NCBI GenBank assembly: GCA_018907035.1
Contig: JACCIC010000164.1
Span: forward strand, 809,501-873,500
Direction: 5' to 3'
Source of the DNA: Sycobia sp. Sy_11
Taxonomy: Eukaryota > Arthropoda > Insecta > Hymenoptera > Epichrysomallidae
DNA length: 64,000 nt
In this document: one piece after another, positions 46,093 to 58,696 of the stretch
Numbering within the stretch: the stretch's first letter is position 1
Layout: each line of letters opens with the position of its first letter
Translations under genes and position numbers: made by a program
The notes under the pieces: generated by a model
What the model saw: the letters and a program-made list of their open reading frames with translations, nothing else
What the model was told of the DNA's origin: nothing
The model's database searches: none

Positions 46093-49000
46093 TTTCGACG
46101 CTCCTAATCGTCATTGTAAAACGAGAAGGAGAAGAAATAAGCAGCAACGGATAATATGACCGCAGCCGATTTCGTAGTATCGCGCGGTGATACTTTTTAG
46201 TTTATCCCTCCATTTATACGTATCGTCGAGCAAATAACCGATAAAAAAAATCACCATCGCGTTCCTTTTTTTTTCTACATTCGACCGAGCGCGAATCTCG
46301 CATGCACACTTATAAACGCTTTGCACGATAAGACTGATATCGTGGCGAGCGAATTGCGCATTTATATACGTATACTTGCAGATATAATGTATAAACTCTC
46401 GCCCTACAATTTGAAGTTTAAATGAATGACCCGCGTCCGCTTCGAATTTTAAGTTGGGCGATATTGGGCGACTCCGCTCTCTTGCGGCCGAAGCATTGAA
46501 ATTGGCATATACTTGACCTTGCGCCTGCTCTTTATCTGGCCTTTATCGAAATATTTAAATGGATCATTTGGTCTAATCTCTAGTCTTAGCTTTAATTTCG
46601 CCCCGGGAATGCATAACAGATAGGAGGCGGTTGAATAAGCAGGGAGGGGAGAGCTATGCGAAGATCAACGCGATAAATTAAGATCACGCGCGTCGATGGG
46701 AGCAACGAGATACATCATACGTGTTATATACTGTAATTCGCGTCAGATAAACTTCTGGGACATTTGCGCTTTACGCGTGTCTTTAGGTGCACGCGCGCTG
46801 ATAGGTATCTGGTATTTCCGGATTTTCTTCGAATCTCGATTTCAGCTAGAAAATTGCGCACTGCTGCGTGTATTTTATTCCTCGGTAAATTAACCGGGCA
46901 TAAGTAAGCGAGTGACCAGCTCTAAATTGAGCGAGAGATTAAGCTCTTCCAAAATTGAAAAATTGTAACTTTTATCCTACGACACCGTGTCTCAAATGTT
47001 AGAAAATCAGATTACTACTTATAAATCTTTCAAGTACGAGATTTTTGAAAGAACGAAATCCTGGATACAGAGACTAATTTTGGCATTTCAATAAAATTTC
47101 AATTATTTCAATTCATTATGATAAAACAATCAATATTCGAATAAGCTCATTTTGCAGAGAGGAACACACGCGTAGTCTCGTCTAAAAGCAAAAGCCATAA
47201 CAATAAATTATATCCGTAATAAGATATAATGTAAAATAGAAATAACGTGTAGCAAGTCGATCAACGTAACAATAACGTGTAAAACATCATTGATTAGACG
47301 AATGTATAACTAACTTATGACAGCTCTGGCAGCTACAAACTGTATTGTCTACGTTTCTATCAGATTTTTTATTGTCAGTTGTTCTTATATGAACATAAAT
47401 AGAAAGAAATAGACGTCAATGTTTTTTTATATTGTTGCCTCTTAGATTATGAATCGAGTGCATGGATATCTGAAGTGTTTTTCATTAACTAAATTCGCTT
47501 ATCCCCGCAAAGGATTCGATCCAGTAACATCTGTGAAATGACTTCTTCAGTTACACATTCCAGCAATCAGTATAGATATCGATAGCATCCTGCGTTCCTG
47601 ATTAGGAACTTTGTGTTGGTTTTAGAGATATTATTGTAATTATCTAAATGAAATCTATGAGAGCGCTATGTCGCACTAGAAGGGGAACATCGTATAAATT
47701 AATGCCCAAAGTCACGTATTCAGAAATTTTCAACGCTCAGGAAGAGATAATGTTTATACGCGCAATTATTTTACCTGCTCACACCTGTTCCCAAACATTG
47801 TACATTTCTTATCTATAACATATGTTTTATATTTGACTATTTTATAGGTCATTCGCTTATCGTATCATCTTGTATCATGAGAAGAATGATTAACGGTGCC
47901 TCTATTTGTATATGCGGTGCTTTTTTATAGAAATTAAATAAGAAAACAATAGTGATGATAATCCATTTTCCGCGCATATCTCGCTCAAATCGTCTTTCAA
48001 ACATAATTAGCTAATTTTTCTTTGGACCAAATTTTTCAGAAAAATGCGCTATAAAAAACAAAAAAGAATTTAGCGTCTTTTTGTGCAACTGAACTGTAAA
48101 TGATAATTTCCAAATACCTAAAAACTTAGATTGATACGTAAAACTTGTTGCTTCTAAAATTTTAAGCATAACTTGAATTGCTCGTAATTTCAATTTTACT
48201 TTGTCGATATTGAATGTATTCCCATAAATATTAGGATGGAAATCTAAAATATTTACGAAATGCTCGGGTTGAAGAGATAACGAACGATTTTAAGGAGCTA
48301 ATTCAATTTTCCGTGACTTATTTTAAATGACGACGGTGCAGAAGACACGAGGTAGATTTATAGAAATAGTTTTTTTCATAGATAAACGTCTGGTTGTATG
48401 AGAATTACTGTCAATCCAGTTTTTACCTCTTTTCTTTGGCAATATATAGAGATAAGAAGAGCCCAAGTTTATTACTCCAAGTCTATTAATGTCCGGAAAG
48501 TTTGTCAAAAACCTTAAAACTAAAAACAAAATAACGTGACGCTTCGAACACACAATCGAATGTAGATGCGTCCAACGAGTAATGAAACAAAGCGGCTGGC
48601 AACGTCACCTTTTCACTGTATAGACGAATATCGAACGAACGATATACAGTAGATCGAGAGCGATTGGTAGTTATTGATGGACGTAGATTTATTTGAATTC
48701 ATGCCCTAAAATTCGTATGTACAATATATAAAAAAGCTTGAAATCAAAGTACTAATGAAATGGGAAGTCTGCAAATACAATACCGTACAATTTGGAAGAT
48801 ATATCGCCAATTTTTTAAATAAAAATACTATAATGGCATCACAATAGGTTCATCTCAAATCTGTATGACAAAAAGTTCTATGACGAACAATAAGTAGAAA
48901 ATTCGGGAATTCAAAAATTTTTTTTCAGTTAACGAAAATAAAATTTTAAACTCGTACCGACCGATATATTCAAGTATACTTAAAACTTACGTATACGTAT

Positions 49001-49879
49001 ATACGAGACACTAACTAATAACTAAATTAAATAAGGATGAATGATAAATGATGAAGATGAATGGAGATAGTGCCTCTTCGTTGTCGATTTGAAAATGCCG
49101 GGTGAAGAGACATTCTGAAACTGAACGGATCGGTTATATTGACGCATCAGGCGTGTATCTTGGGTTAGAAAACAGCCCTGTCCGGTTTTGTTAAGCATCC
49201 AGTCCTTTTCTTGCTTCCGGAAGAGTGCATTTGCGAATGCGTATCCTTGGAGAGAGTAAATCTCCTAAGACCCTTGATACATCGCACACGGGAATTATGA
49301 TAAACTCTCTTTCAAAGTCCGCTACAAGCGGAAAAAAAAGTTGTAGCGTCATTATTAAGTTCATATTCATTTTTGTACTTTTCTTGGTAATGCCTGTTTC
49401 AAATCTTTTACCTCTTTTTTTCTATCTATGACGATAGTATTTATTAATACTGGATAGACAGAAGCTAGAGATTTTTCGCTGAAACTATATACGTATGTTT
49501 ACCATAAAACATATAAAAACATAAAGCTTGAACGTATCCACTGGAATGAATGGAGAGCAGCGAAAAAGGTGGCCAATTAATGTACGTTTAACCACCAAAA
49601 AATACGTACTATAAATTGGGAACTTGCAATAAGCGCATAAATTGCCACATAAGAAAGAACTAGCAGGAACATTTAACCGTCCTTGAAAAGTTAGTACTTC
49701 CTTTAGTAGAGGAAACATATATTTCCCTATATTATCCGAAAAGAAACGTTTGAACTGCGCGCACGAGCATGTATAAAATCCCATTGAATTTCTTTGTCAA
49801 ATTCTCTATAGGCGAGGTCCCCACGAAAAGCGGGATTCAAATAATAGACCGAGACTGTATCGTGACAGTATCGGAAAAG

Positions 49880-50520
49880 GGCGGGTGGGACACGAGAGTA
49901 TAAAGAGCCACAACAACCGGACGAATGGCTCGGACCTCTCGCGTCGAGGCGCGCCCGCGTGTTCGTGTTCCGATGCACTTTCGCGCGCGCCGACTTTTCC
50001 CGCCTCTACGGCCGTCAGCTGCCCTGCACCATCACCGGCGCGGGTCGTTACTTTTAGACGCCGCGTAAGGGCGTCTCCAGGGTTGCGAGGCGCAAGGGCG
50101 AGCTCGCCCCGTCTCTCGGAATTCCACGCAGTGGCCCTCGTTACGCGCACAGAGTCGCGAAGCCGAGATCCCTCCCGCCGCTTCGAAGCTCGCGCAAACG
50201 GAATCGTCCGCGCTCGTGGCCGTCGTGACGCGCGAATTACGTGCCTCTCCTCGCCCGGGTCCCGGGAAGAGCCGCGCGAACTCGGCGCCCATGGGAAGTC
50301 ACGATCCGCCGAGTTTCGCCGCCCCGCGGGGCGAGGGGCCGGGGTGAATTATGAGGCCAGGATCCAGGACGCGAAGTATACCTACGGGGGACGTTAGGCT
50401 TCGCGGATAATGACGTTATGCAGGGATTTCGACGAGGGCCCGCGTCGTTTCGTTTGCTTTCGTCGTCATTGCGGCAGATGCGCGTAGACATTCCGATGGG
50501 CGCTCGCGCGCCAGAGAGAA
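49880..50520. other. CpG island, possible promoter or first exon
   Basis: The GC-richest non-repetitive block of the 45-55 kb part. A 170-codon plus frame (49885-50397) ends RIQDAKYTYGGR, and minus frames of 86-114 codons overlap it. All are Arg/Ser/Ala-rich, as expected from CpG-rich DNA, and no start context or splice site singles one out. The block lies upstream of the minus exon at 51.1 kb only if transcription runs on the plus strand, so it is probably an internal regulatory element or a separate transcript. Confidence 0.4.
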
Positions 50521-51073
50521 GCCGTATATATATATATATATGTCACGACAAAACGCGCGCGCCGTTATAGATTCATGCATTGATACTATTGCCGGGGGGA
50601 GGAGGAAGACATCGGAAATTGCCTTCATCTCGCGAGTTCACGATATCGGGATATCATGTGTCTTTGGACTTTGGTACGCTGCCGTAGCGAATTATGCGCC
50701 GCGTTGCTCTGCCCTCGGGCGTATTTCTCTTCACGAATTGTGGGAGTAGTATACAGTAAGTGCGCAATTTCACGAACTTGGAAAAAGTTCATTTTGGCCG
50801 TAAATGGAAAACGCAATGTATCAGTCGGGGAATGAAAGGGATTCGTGTCTCAGGATTTTCCGTTGGTCATTTCGTTTATTTTACTTCAAATCAAATATTG
50901 TAAAATCTGAAGAAGCCAAAAAGTAATATAAAAAACTTATATATTAAATAAATGATCGTTATCAAATGCTTTTTAACCGTACAAGTAGAGATTCTAAAAT
51001 ATAGATAATAAATTTGGTCCATAGTACGCAGTCACTTTTATTACGTCATTTATTTTGAAGGTATTACACTTAC

Positions 51074-51130
51074 CTCGCTCGATCTGGACCAAATCCCTGA
51101 TCCACATCTGGTCACTTATTCTTGATGAAC
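51074..51130 (-). CDS. Candidate 57-nt exon, minus-strand gene (phase 1-1)
   Basis: Acceptor TTATTTTGAGCTTAG and strong donor GAGCGAG|GTAAGTG frame 57 nt. The only open frame gives SSRISDQMWIRDLVQIER, with the last codon (G..) completed as Val by the exon at 44802-44714. Because both ends are in phase 1, the exon could be skipped without a frameshift. GC content is above the flanks. The function is unknown. Confidence 0.4.
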
Positions 51131-52827
51131 CTAAGCTCAAAATAATTAAATTCAAAATAAACACAAATAGTTTACTTTTTTTCAGTAAAAAACGATAATC
51201 AGAACGAAAATGTCAATTTATTCATTTATCAAATTTTACACTGTTCAATAAGAGTCGAGGTCGTTAATAGTCGTCTTATCAATACTGTTAATGTAGCTAC
51301 CATTGAACATTTTTTTTATTCAGTTTTATTTTTGTTTAATCAAGTCTACTCGTGCGAACGGAAAGAAATTCCTTGAAAATCGCTCATTATTTCGTTAAAC
51401 AAATATTTGCAATGTACGTGAGACCATTTACAAAGATCGAAGTTTTGTTTAAATTCAAATTTATCGCATCTTTTGAATGTACATAAATGTAATTCCATAA
51501 AGGGGTAGACGAGTTGAAATAATAATAAAAAAGAGGGTAATTTAAATGATATTTCCATTGTGAAAAATAGCTATACTTTAACAATATTGTCATTTCTTGT
51601 ATTTATCTCACAAAATACGAAAACTTTACGAAAATGCATTGTTCGCATTTTATATGAATTTCTCTTCTTCTAAAAGTAGAATATTCGAAAAAAATTCATA
51701 CAAAGACATAATTCCTAACCTTTTTGAGTACGTTAAACTGGAAATTTATTTCAGTATCAATTTTATTCAGAGTTAATTTAATCATAATCATTACTTACTT
51801 CACATCAGAATCACTTTACTAAATTTATTCTGAACGTTAATGCAGCGTCTTGAAGATATCAGATTATTAGCATTATTCTGAACGAAAACGCATCTCAAGT
51901 TGAAAAAATAAACCAGCTTTCGGAAAACAGATATCATCGGCAAAGCTCGTATTTTTATGTAAAATGCAAACAGTATGTAAAGTTCAAGAATATAACAATC
52001 GCACGGGAAGTCGATCGCATCAAGAAAAATTGAAGTGAAAGATCAAGAAAATAACCAGTTCTTGAGAATGTATAACATTTGGTTTGACTAAAAAGCGTTT
52101 ATTTTTGTATCGGTCTAAAAATATGATTTCTATAAAAAAAATGTGCAGAGCAAAAGGGGCTATAATGCTGATATAAACTGCAAAACTTCGTTCAAAATTT
52201 TTTATAAATTTATTTTTCTTTTTTGCAAATAAATATATTCGCATGAAGAAATTCTTTTTTAGAAGTTTCAACTGTCAAAAGTACATGCATATTTTCCAGG
52301 AAGATGATTTACATTTATAATCTCTAATCGTTATTTGAATTATTTCTGTTAAATTTTTAAACAACGTAAGTTAACACCAGCCTAGAGAGTCATTTCATAA
52401 TTAAAGATTAAATTATAATTTTTTATATCTTTTATTCTATTTTGCCTAGATTTTTTATTGCCCCTTTTTTATTTGTGCCTCTGTATTACTTGTGGATACT
52501 CTTGATTTATTTGTGCCTCTGTACCGAAAAATAAAATTAGTCAAAAAGGGGAATTAGTCAAAAGATAGAAAGTGAGAGATAGAGAGTGCGAGAGAGAGGA
52601 GAGAGAAAAATCCAATTTCCATTACAATTGTTTACCCTTTCTCGCAAATCACGTGTGCAATGTGTCGCATATTCGCGCATGCAAAATGCGCGTTTACTTT
52701 TCTTAAATACCCCACGGCAGTGGGGCTCGACGTGCCTGACTTTATTATTAAAACAAAGCAGGCCAGAAAGACACACACACACACACACATCAGCCTTATA
52801 ACGTCGGATATCAAGACCCAATATATA

Positions 52828-52829
<2 letters not shown>

Positions 52830-52912
<83 letters not shown>
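52830..52912. repeat. (TA)n-(TG)n compound microsatellite
   Basis: About 44 bases of TA pass directly into about 39 bases of TG. Confidence 0.97.
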
Positions 52913-52917
<5 letters not shown>

Positions 52918-53181
52918 CGCGCGCATGTACGCGCACTATACGTAAACAGCCGTATTTATGCGCGCGCGGCTGTTTGATGTAGAGCGCGCGCGCATATTAT
53001 TCGCCGTTGCTTATAGATATATAAATCTGCGTACGATAAAGCAGCAGCGGCACCAGCGCCATGGCCGGCCGGACGCGCATTCTGCCACTCTCTCGCTTTT
53101 ATACTCCCTCTTTGACGCGCGCACAACTTTCTCGCTCCCGTTTTACTGTACATGTATATAATTACACGGCGCGCGCGCACA

Positions 53182-53182
<1 letters not shown>

Positions 53183-53251
<69 letters not shown>
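53183..53251. repeat. (CA)n microsatellite
   Basis: About 68 bases of CA, the longest CA run in the window; complementary in sequence to the TG run 270 bases upstream. Confidence 0.97.
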
Positions 53252-53255
<4 letters not shown>

Positions 53256-54734
53256 GCATACTGTAAAATTGCGAAATATCCCGCATTTACAGGTCTTTTA
53301 CAATAATCTGTAATAATAAAAGAGGTAATGAAAGGGTCTTTATTATCGTTCTGATCGGAGGTCGCGAACCGAGCCGTTAGCCCCGCAAATGCATTTTAAT
53401 GGGGTAATAATGTTCTCAATGCTCCTCGTCCTATTGTTTTCAAAAATATTTATCTACGTGCAAGCGCGCAGCCGGGAAAATCGAGCATCGGTCATTCTTA
53501 TTTTTTTGGCTTTTTCGCTGAAAGAGTGGCGTCAAAAACTTTTGGATGAATAAACGGAAAAATGTGAATTCTATAACGATAATACACTACGCAACTACTA
53601 CGTGTAAGAGATACAAAAAAAAAATGTTGTTTTTGAATTGTCTAATTGTTAATCTTAATTTATGTAATCTGCCTTACGTGCTCTCCGCAAAGAAAATTCA
53701 TGTATGTATATTCTGGAATTTTTTTGGCACCTAGTGAACTAGAATCGTTCGCTACTTCAGTCACGATTAAATGGGTATTTTAAATAATTTTCTGTAACAT
53801 CATTATCGGCATAATGTTTGAAAAGACAAAAGTAAGCTACGTTATTAATTCACTTAATTTATTATACGTTTTTAAGTCTACAACAAGGAAATAAATGGCA
53901 TACTTTGACATTATATTATCGAGAACTTATCAATGCTCTATATGAAAAAATTAGACAGCGTCTTATAGCAAAGGAACCAGCGTAACCCGAGTTTAAAAAG
54001 TAGTCTCGTATCATTGTATTTTTGTATAACAGTTTTTAGATTTAATAAATGTTATTTTGAAATCTTAATTTTTTATAAAAAAAATAATATAAGTCCTAAA
54101 CAACATAATAAAGATTAAACTTGTCTCGATCGTCCAAAGCGCAATTATAAATTTTCATTAAGTATAATATTATTTTTGAACATATATGTAAAAATTTTCA
54201 AAAATTGCGCGATAAAAGTACATCTTGTGTTCATTTTCTGTTAACTCGAACATCCAAAATCGTGCCCACCATCGAAACAATATTTGTCTTTTTCAACAAG
54301 CCTTTAAAGCAAATTTTGTCATAATAGCACTGCAAAAAATATTTCTTTCTTCTTATTTATTTTATACGTTTCGATGTAAAAGGAATTAAGATTTTAATCT
54401 ACTGTTAAACGAAACCGCTCAATAGCTTATCTTTTATTTATCAAAATTAGATACTTTGAAAATAATGAACAATGACTAAAAGTTATGCTAATTCTTTTTA
54501 ATACACCCGTGTGAAACTACTCTCGATAAATTGGGAAATAAGATGAGATAGGATGATTTTTCCTTTTTATTTTTCGTGAATTTTTTTAAGCAGATGTATT
54601 TTAAAATTATAGAATCAAAGGGCGTGTTTTTATATAATGAACTATTTTTAAATAATAAATATTAAATATTTATAAAATTTTTAAAAAATATTTATAAGAT
54701 AAATATTTTTATATGCACGATAAATTAGCTTCAG

Positions 54735-54930
54735 GACACACTGCTTGGCAACAGCTGTATCCACCTTCAAAAGAGAATATAACAAAGTTATATTGATTCA
54801 TTGCTTCGATAGAGAAAATACGCTTACGCGCAAATTTCACTCGAAGATTGAGCATCTCGATCAATCCAATACAACGTTCGCTTCAAGAGAGCTGTCATCG
54901 CTCTTTTTACTAAATCTTATCGATACGCAC
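54735..54930 (+). CDS. Candidate internal exon, 65 codons (phase 2 in, 0 out)
   Basis: Acceptor TTAGCTTCAG and donor GATACGCAC|GTAAGC frame 196 nt. One base completes a codon, and then 65 codons include ATAVSTFKREYNKVILIHCF, DRENTLTRKFHSKIEHLDQS and LSSLFLLNLIDTH. The other plus frames and the minus frames have stops. It looks like an ordinary globular segment; no family recognised. No neighbouring exon matches its phases among those found. Confidence 0.35.
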
Positions 54931-55292
54931 GTAAGCCGCTGAATGCTAAGATGTCGATTCAAATTCAATCAATAGTTGCCAATATTAAAATCTTTTTCAA
55001 TTACTTAATATAAATAAAATGTACATTGTAATAAACGAATTTAGTAGATAAAAGAAGATGTCAGATTAAAAGAACTGCCAACGTGCTCGTGTAGTATATT
55101 AATTACCAAAAATAGAAACTATAGTTTCATAACGTATAAATAAGAAATTTGCCGATATAACCAGTGTAAGGCAATGCAAATTTACTCGGTCACTCGTATA
55201 GAAATCCGAGGTATAAAATTCTTTCAGCGCGGTAAAATCAATTTCTTATACATGTACGAGAATAAAAAAATATGGAACGTTTTCTCAAATCA

Positions 55293-55384
55293 CTAATGCG
55301 TAATAGCACCACCACCTCCGGACATTATAAGATTGCCCCCAGCTTTAGAATAACACAAAAGACGATGAGCACTGGCACTCAAGT
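55293..55384. other. Small coding-like island, strand undecided
   Basis: GC-rich island in AT-rich DNA, with protein-like reading on both strands. On plus, after TAATAG at 55306, a phase-1 frame gives PPPPDIIRLPPALE and stops at 55351-55353, with four Pro in three different codons. On minus, after CACTTAG at 55385, a phase-1 frame gives LSASAHRLLCYSKAGGNL, then IMSGGGGAITH, and stops at 55295-55293. AATAAA lies downstream only on the plus strand (about 55573). Either could be a last exon. Confidence 0.3.
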
Positions 55385-55399
55385 CTAAGTGAGTGTCTT

Positions 55400-56040
55400 A
55401 CATAAAACGTCAATGGTATATTTCCTCAATAATCGTAGATTACGTCAAATATTGTTAAATATTTTCCAAAAAATTAGTGAGTCTATAAAAACTTCGAAAA
55501 GGACACTTTGGTAGTTAAGGATAATTTTTTTTTCTCTGGACGATAGATAACTCACGAATAATAAAAAACGCAATAATAAAGGCAAGACATTATATATCTT
55601 TACCTAAATGGTCCAAAATTAATAGGCTGAACTAGCGAAAATAATATGATTTTGCATTTTTCGTTACGTTTAAGTATGTATTTCTGCATTTTCTTCATTC
55701 GTATTGCCAATAACAGAGTTTTTTAGTCATATTCTAAAATTATGTTTATTTTTGTTTGAATGTCATTGCATTAATATCTTAGCACTTTTAAATGATAAGT
55801 AATAAACACCCCCCCTACTCGAATCAAAAACTTTTATCGCGTAAAGCTCCTAAGTCATTCGATCTCTTTACCGTTTATAGCTTATACCAGCCATACCAAT
55901 TCGTATAGACACCGTCGAGGGAGCGAGAGGTGTCCAAGTGACATGAAAGTGAAGGTAGTACATGGAGATATGGAGAAGAATTAAGTCGCGCGGAAGATCA
56001 AGGCGAAGAACGAACCCGCGGCTTCGAGAAAGTAGCGTAC
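55400..56040. other. AT-rich stretch
   Basis: No feature beyond AATAAA-like words near 55573 and a run of C at about 55809-55815. Confidence 0.5.
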
Positions 56041-56049
56041 GAACCCCAC

Positions 56050-56392
56050 TGGCCGATTGGTTATTGGCAATAAGTTCCTTGGTTAGCCGGAGTTTCCTCG
56101 GGGCGGGTGTTCGGGGGACGCAGACGTGTACACCGGCGCGCACCCATACGTCTTCGCAGTCGTATAGCCGCGCGCTGCCACGCTAGCCTTGCACTATGAA
56201 CTGGGTCGACAGGGTCAACGCATGGCTGGGGTCTAACGAACGCCCCCGCGCGCTGCGCTCCTGCAGCTATGTACGTTCGTACGAGGGACCGTCGCGCCGG
56301 CGTCGTCGTCGCCGCCCCCTACCCCTCCCCCTCCCCCTCCCCCGTGCCCGGCTATATCGAGCGATGTGCTTTTACCGTAGCGCGCGTATAGC

Positions 56393-56432
<40 letters not shown>

Positions 56433-57020
56433 CGCCGAGGGGTGGCTTCGCTCCAGTTGCACGGCGCGCATGTGCAGCCAGCGGCGGTGCTGTGTTGTTG
56501 CTCGCGGGCGCGTGAGATAGCCACGTATAGAGTGCGAGAGAGAGAGAGCGAGAGAGAGCGCGCGCGCGAACGGGTGGGTGGGAGTACGGCGGACGAGAAC
56601 GAACGGGGGTTCGGGAGGCAATCGATGCCGGCCTCCCCCGTTGCATCGCTCGCTCTCTGTCTGACACTCCGACGTGGCACGCGCCCACGGAGCCGAAAAG
56701 GAGACGCGCGCGAGCCTCGTTAACGCGCCGAGGGACAATGTGCGTACGGTCCTGAAGCTCGCGAGCGCGCTCCCTTTTGTTCTCCGCAGTGTATGTACGC
56801 TTTTGAACTTGATCCTTTGGCGCACCCGCGCGCGGAGGGAAAAAACGGGCGCTTAATCATTCATGTACACTGCCCCCCCCCCCCGCCGCCGCGCCGCGCT
56901 CGTCTTTCTCTCCCTCTCGGCTTTTTTTCCCTCGTCGGCTGGACTCCCGACGAGACATTGGCCCCAAGGCAAGGTCGAGTCGCGCTAAAACGCTCGCGCG
57001 TCCCTCCAAGTTCCGAGAGC
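56050..57020. promoter_or_regulatory. CpG island with paired CCAAT boxes and CAG tract, probable promoter
   Basis: The largest CpG island. It opens with two ATTGG (inverted CCAAT) motifs at 56056-56060 and 56063-56067. It includes CT/CCC repeats at about 56323-56343, the CAG tract at 56398-56431 and GA/CG runs at 56535-56570. Overlapping frames up to 175 codons exist on both strands. Alanine, glutamine or serine runs in them come from the triplet repeat. No frame is singled out by splice sites. Best read as promoter plus first exon or 5' UTR of an unidentified gene. Confidence 0.4.
56398..56431. repeat. (CAG)n trinucleotide tract
   Basis: About 10-11 CAG units inside the CpG island. Depending on frame it would encode Gln, Ala or Ser on plus, or Leu, Ala or Cys on minus. 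Confidence 0.95.
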
Positions 57021-58049
57021 GAGAATTTTTCAATTCGCTTGATTTTTCGCTATAGGTTACGGCTTAATATAGCTTCGATAATAAGAACTTCGTCCTACGC
57101 GTTTGCGCGATATTAGTACGTTTTGTAGTTACTTTCTTAGTAGCTGGTTGGATTTTACGTTAGCGCCCAAATTAATAACGGATAAGAAGCCTAACGGTTT
57201 CAATGGAGCTTGATTCGAGAAAAAAAAATATTCTAGTTTAATTATGGAATTACCGTATTTGCTTCTCACTTAGAATTGCTTTTTCTCATTACACATCATG
57301 TAGTTTAAATAGTTTCACGCTATTACTGTATTGATTGTAGTATAGGTATATTATATCAACTATGCGAGTTATAATTTGTAAAGGTTATCGTGCTTTCTCC
57401 GAAGCAATTCGTCATCGAACGTTTCTCGTGTTCTATTTTAAGGTTCTATATGTATAGGTGCATAAGGTAAATGTCCCTGCTATCATCCTCTACGTATATA
57501 GAAAAGCGCTCGAACTATATTACGATCGATATTCTTATATTGCGGGGCAAATTAATTTTTTGGCAATTATTTTATATCTTTTTCAAATGAAAAGTTATGA
57601 AGATGCTGAATTTTAAAGCAGTTATCGTTTCTATAAACATTCGAGTTTTTCTAAACATTTCGTTTTTTGTTTTTCTTGTATTCACGAAGTGACGAGAGTA
57701 AATTGAATCGAATTATAATATCTCTATGAACGATAATGCGTACGTTATATTCTGGCTCTTTCAAGTGTCAAATAGAATCTGACGTAATCGAAGAATTTAA
57801 AAATTCATATCGACGTATAATGCGTTCAAATCTCACACTTGGCAAACGTTTCCATATATCAGTATATTTTATATAGGGAAACGACCCGAAACTATTTGAA
57901 TTCGTATTATGAATAGAAAATGAAAAAAATATCGCGCATCTTCAGAATATTTTTACTATTAAATACAAACCTATACGAATTCAAAGATAATTTAACCGAT
58001 TATAATTATTAAATAAATGTGGAAGAAGTGAGAATTGGAAAACTGGAAA

Positions 58050-58115
58050 CATAACAAACTAACTAACTAAAACACTAACACAAACAAACTAACTAACAAA
58101 CTAAAACAAACTGGA
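58050..58115. repeat. AACTAAC/ACAAACT short tandem array
   Basis: Irregular 4- and 8-base periodic words (AACTAACTAA, AAACTAAC), about 65 bases. Confidence 0.8.
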
Positions 58116-58435
58116 AAAATTTTAGTAAAAAGTGTTAAGCAGTTCCGAACACTTTCTCAAAACATATAATATTCTAATCAATCAATCAATAGATATAATG
58201 CTTTCAGGAAAATAATACAATAAATTTCGGTGCATGCTTCCTACAGGTTGTTTTGACTGTGCGTGAGTGAAGTCGAGGTCGTTCCTACGAAACTACTGAA
58301 TTCGCATAAAACGCTATTCATTGAGACATCGTCGAATCTGTGTCAAAAAATCATTATAAGATCACATAAAAATAATTGCAAAGCGTTCAAAAACAAGAAC
58401 TAAGAAACCCGACATCATCATCTGTGTATAATTAG

Positions 58436-58480
58436 AGCGTCGAGCGTCGAGCGTCAATAATGTTAAGCGTCGAGCCCCTT
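58436..58480. repeat. GAGCGTC tandem array
   Basis: Three to four copies of a 7-base word GAGCGTC/AGCGTCG, partly interrupted. Confidence 0.7.
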
Positions 58481-58635
58481 ACTCTAAAAATGAATAGCCC
58501 CACCTTGATTTTCATTAGACTCGGTGAGCGACAGTCTCTGTGTTGCAATATTTCAGCTTTTAAAAACTTACTTTAAACGAATAAAATTAATGTTTCGATA
58601 GATCCTCATTCCCACTAACCAAAACCTTCTCGCAG

Positions 58636-58696
58636 ATATAAATTTGAGCCCGTGCGCGACCCATACCGATGGCTTACAAATTACACCATCAACTAA
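58636..58696 (+). CDS. Candidate last exon, 19 codons (phase 2 in)
   Basis: Acceptor CCAAAACCTTCTCGCAG at 58635. After one base the frame reads YKFEPVRDPYRWLTNYTIN and stops at 58694-58696. GC content is higher than the flanks. Another frame, entered in phase 1, is open for about 37 codons. No upstream partner exon found. Confidence 0.3.

Larger units (their letters stand above)
44890..49870. other. Intron-like stretch with repeats
   Basis: Mostly AT-rich. Contains CT at 45317-45355, GA at 45816-45847, TA at 46042-46089, alternating CG at about 45409-45421 and a GC-richer patch at 46.4-46.9 kb. A plus frame at 45084-45308 ends after a short CAG-type Ala/Thr tract, without support. No splice-flanked exon found. 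Confidence 0.5.
51140..54730. other. AT-rich stretch with TA, TG and CA repeats
   Basis: Contains the TA-TG compound repeat at 52830-52912 and the CA repeat at 53183-53251, with CpG-rich sequence between them. A minus-strand acceptor (CACTCTTTCAG) at about 53522 opens a short Lys/Arg-rich frame without a good donor. No supported gene. Confidence 0.5.
57030..58630. other. AT-rich stretch with two short tandem arrays
   Basis: Contains an AAACTAAC-type array at about 58050-58115 and a GAGCGTC array at about 58436-58480. No supported exon. Confidence 0.5.

Noticed and set aside
49885..50397. 170-codon plus-strand frame
   Set aside because: Arg/Ser/Ala-rich as expected in CpG-rich DNA; minus frames overlap, and no splice or start signal favours it. 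Kept only as a CpG island.
56196..56825. Frames up to 175 codons around the CAG tract
   Set aside because: Homopolymeric Ala/Gln/Leu runs come from the repeat, and frames on both strands compete.
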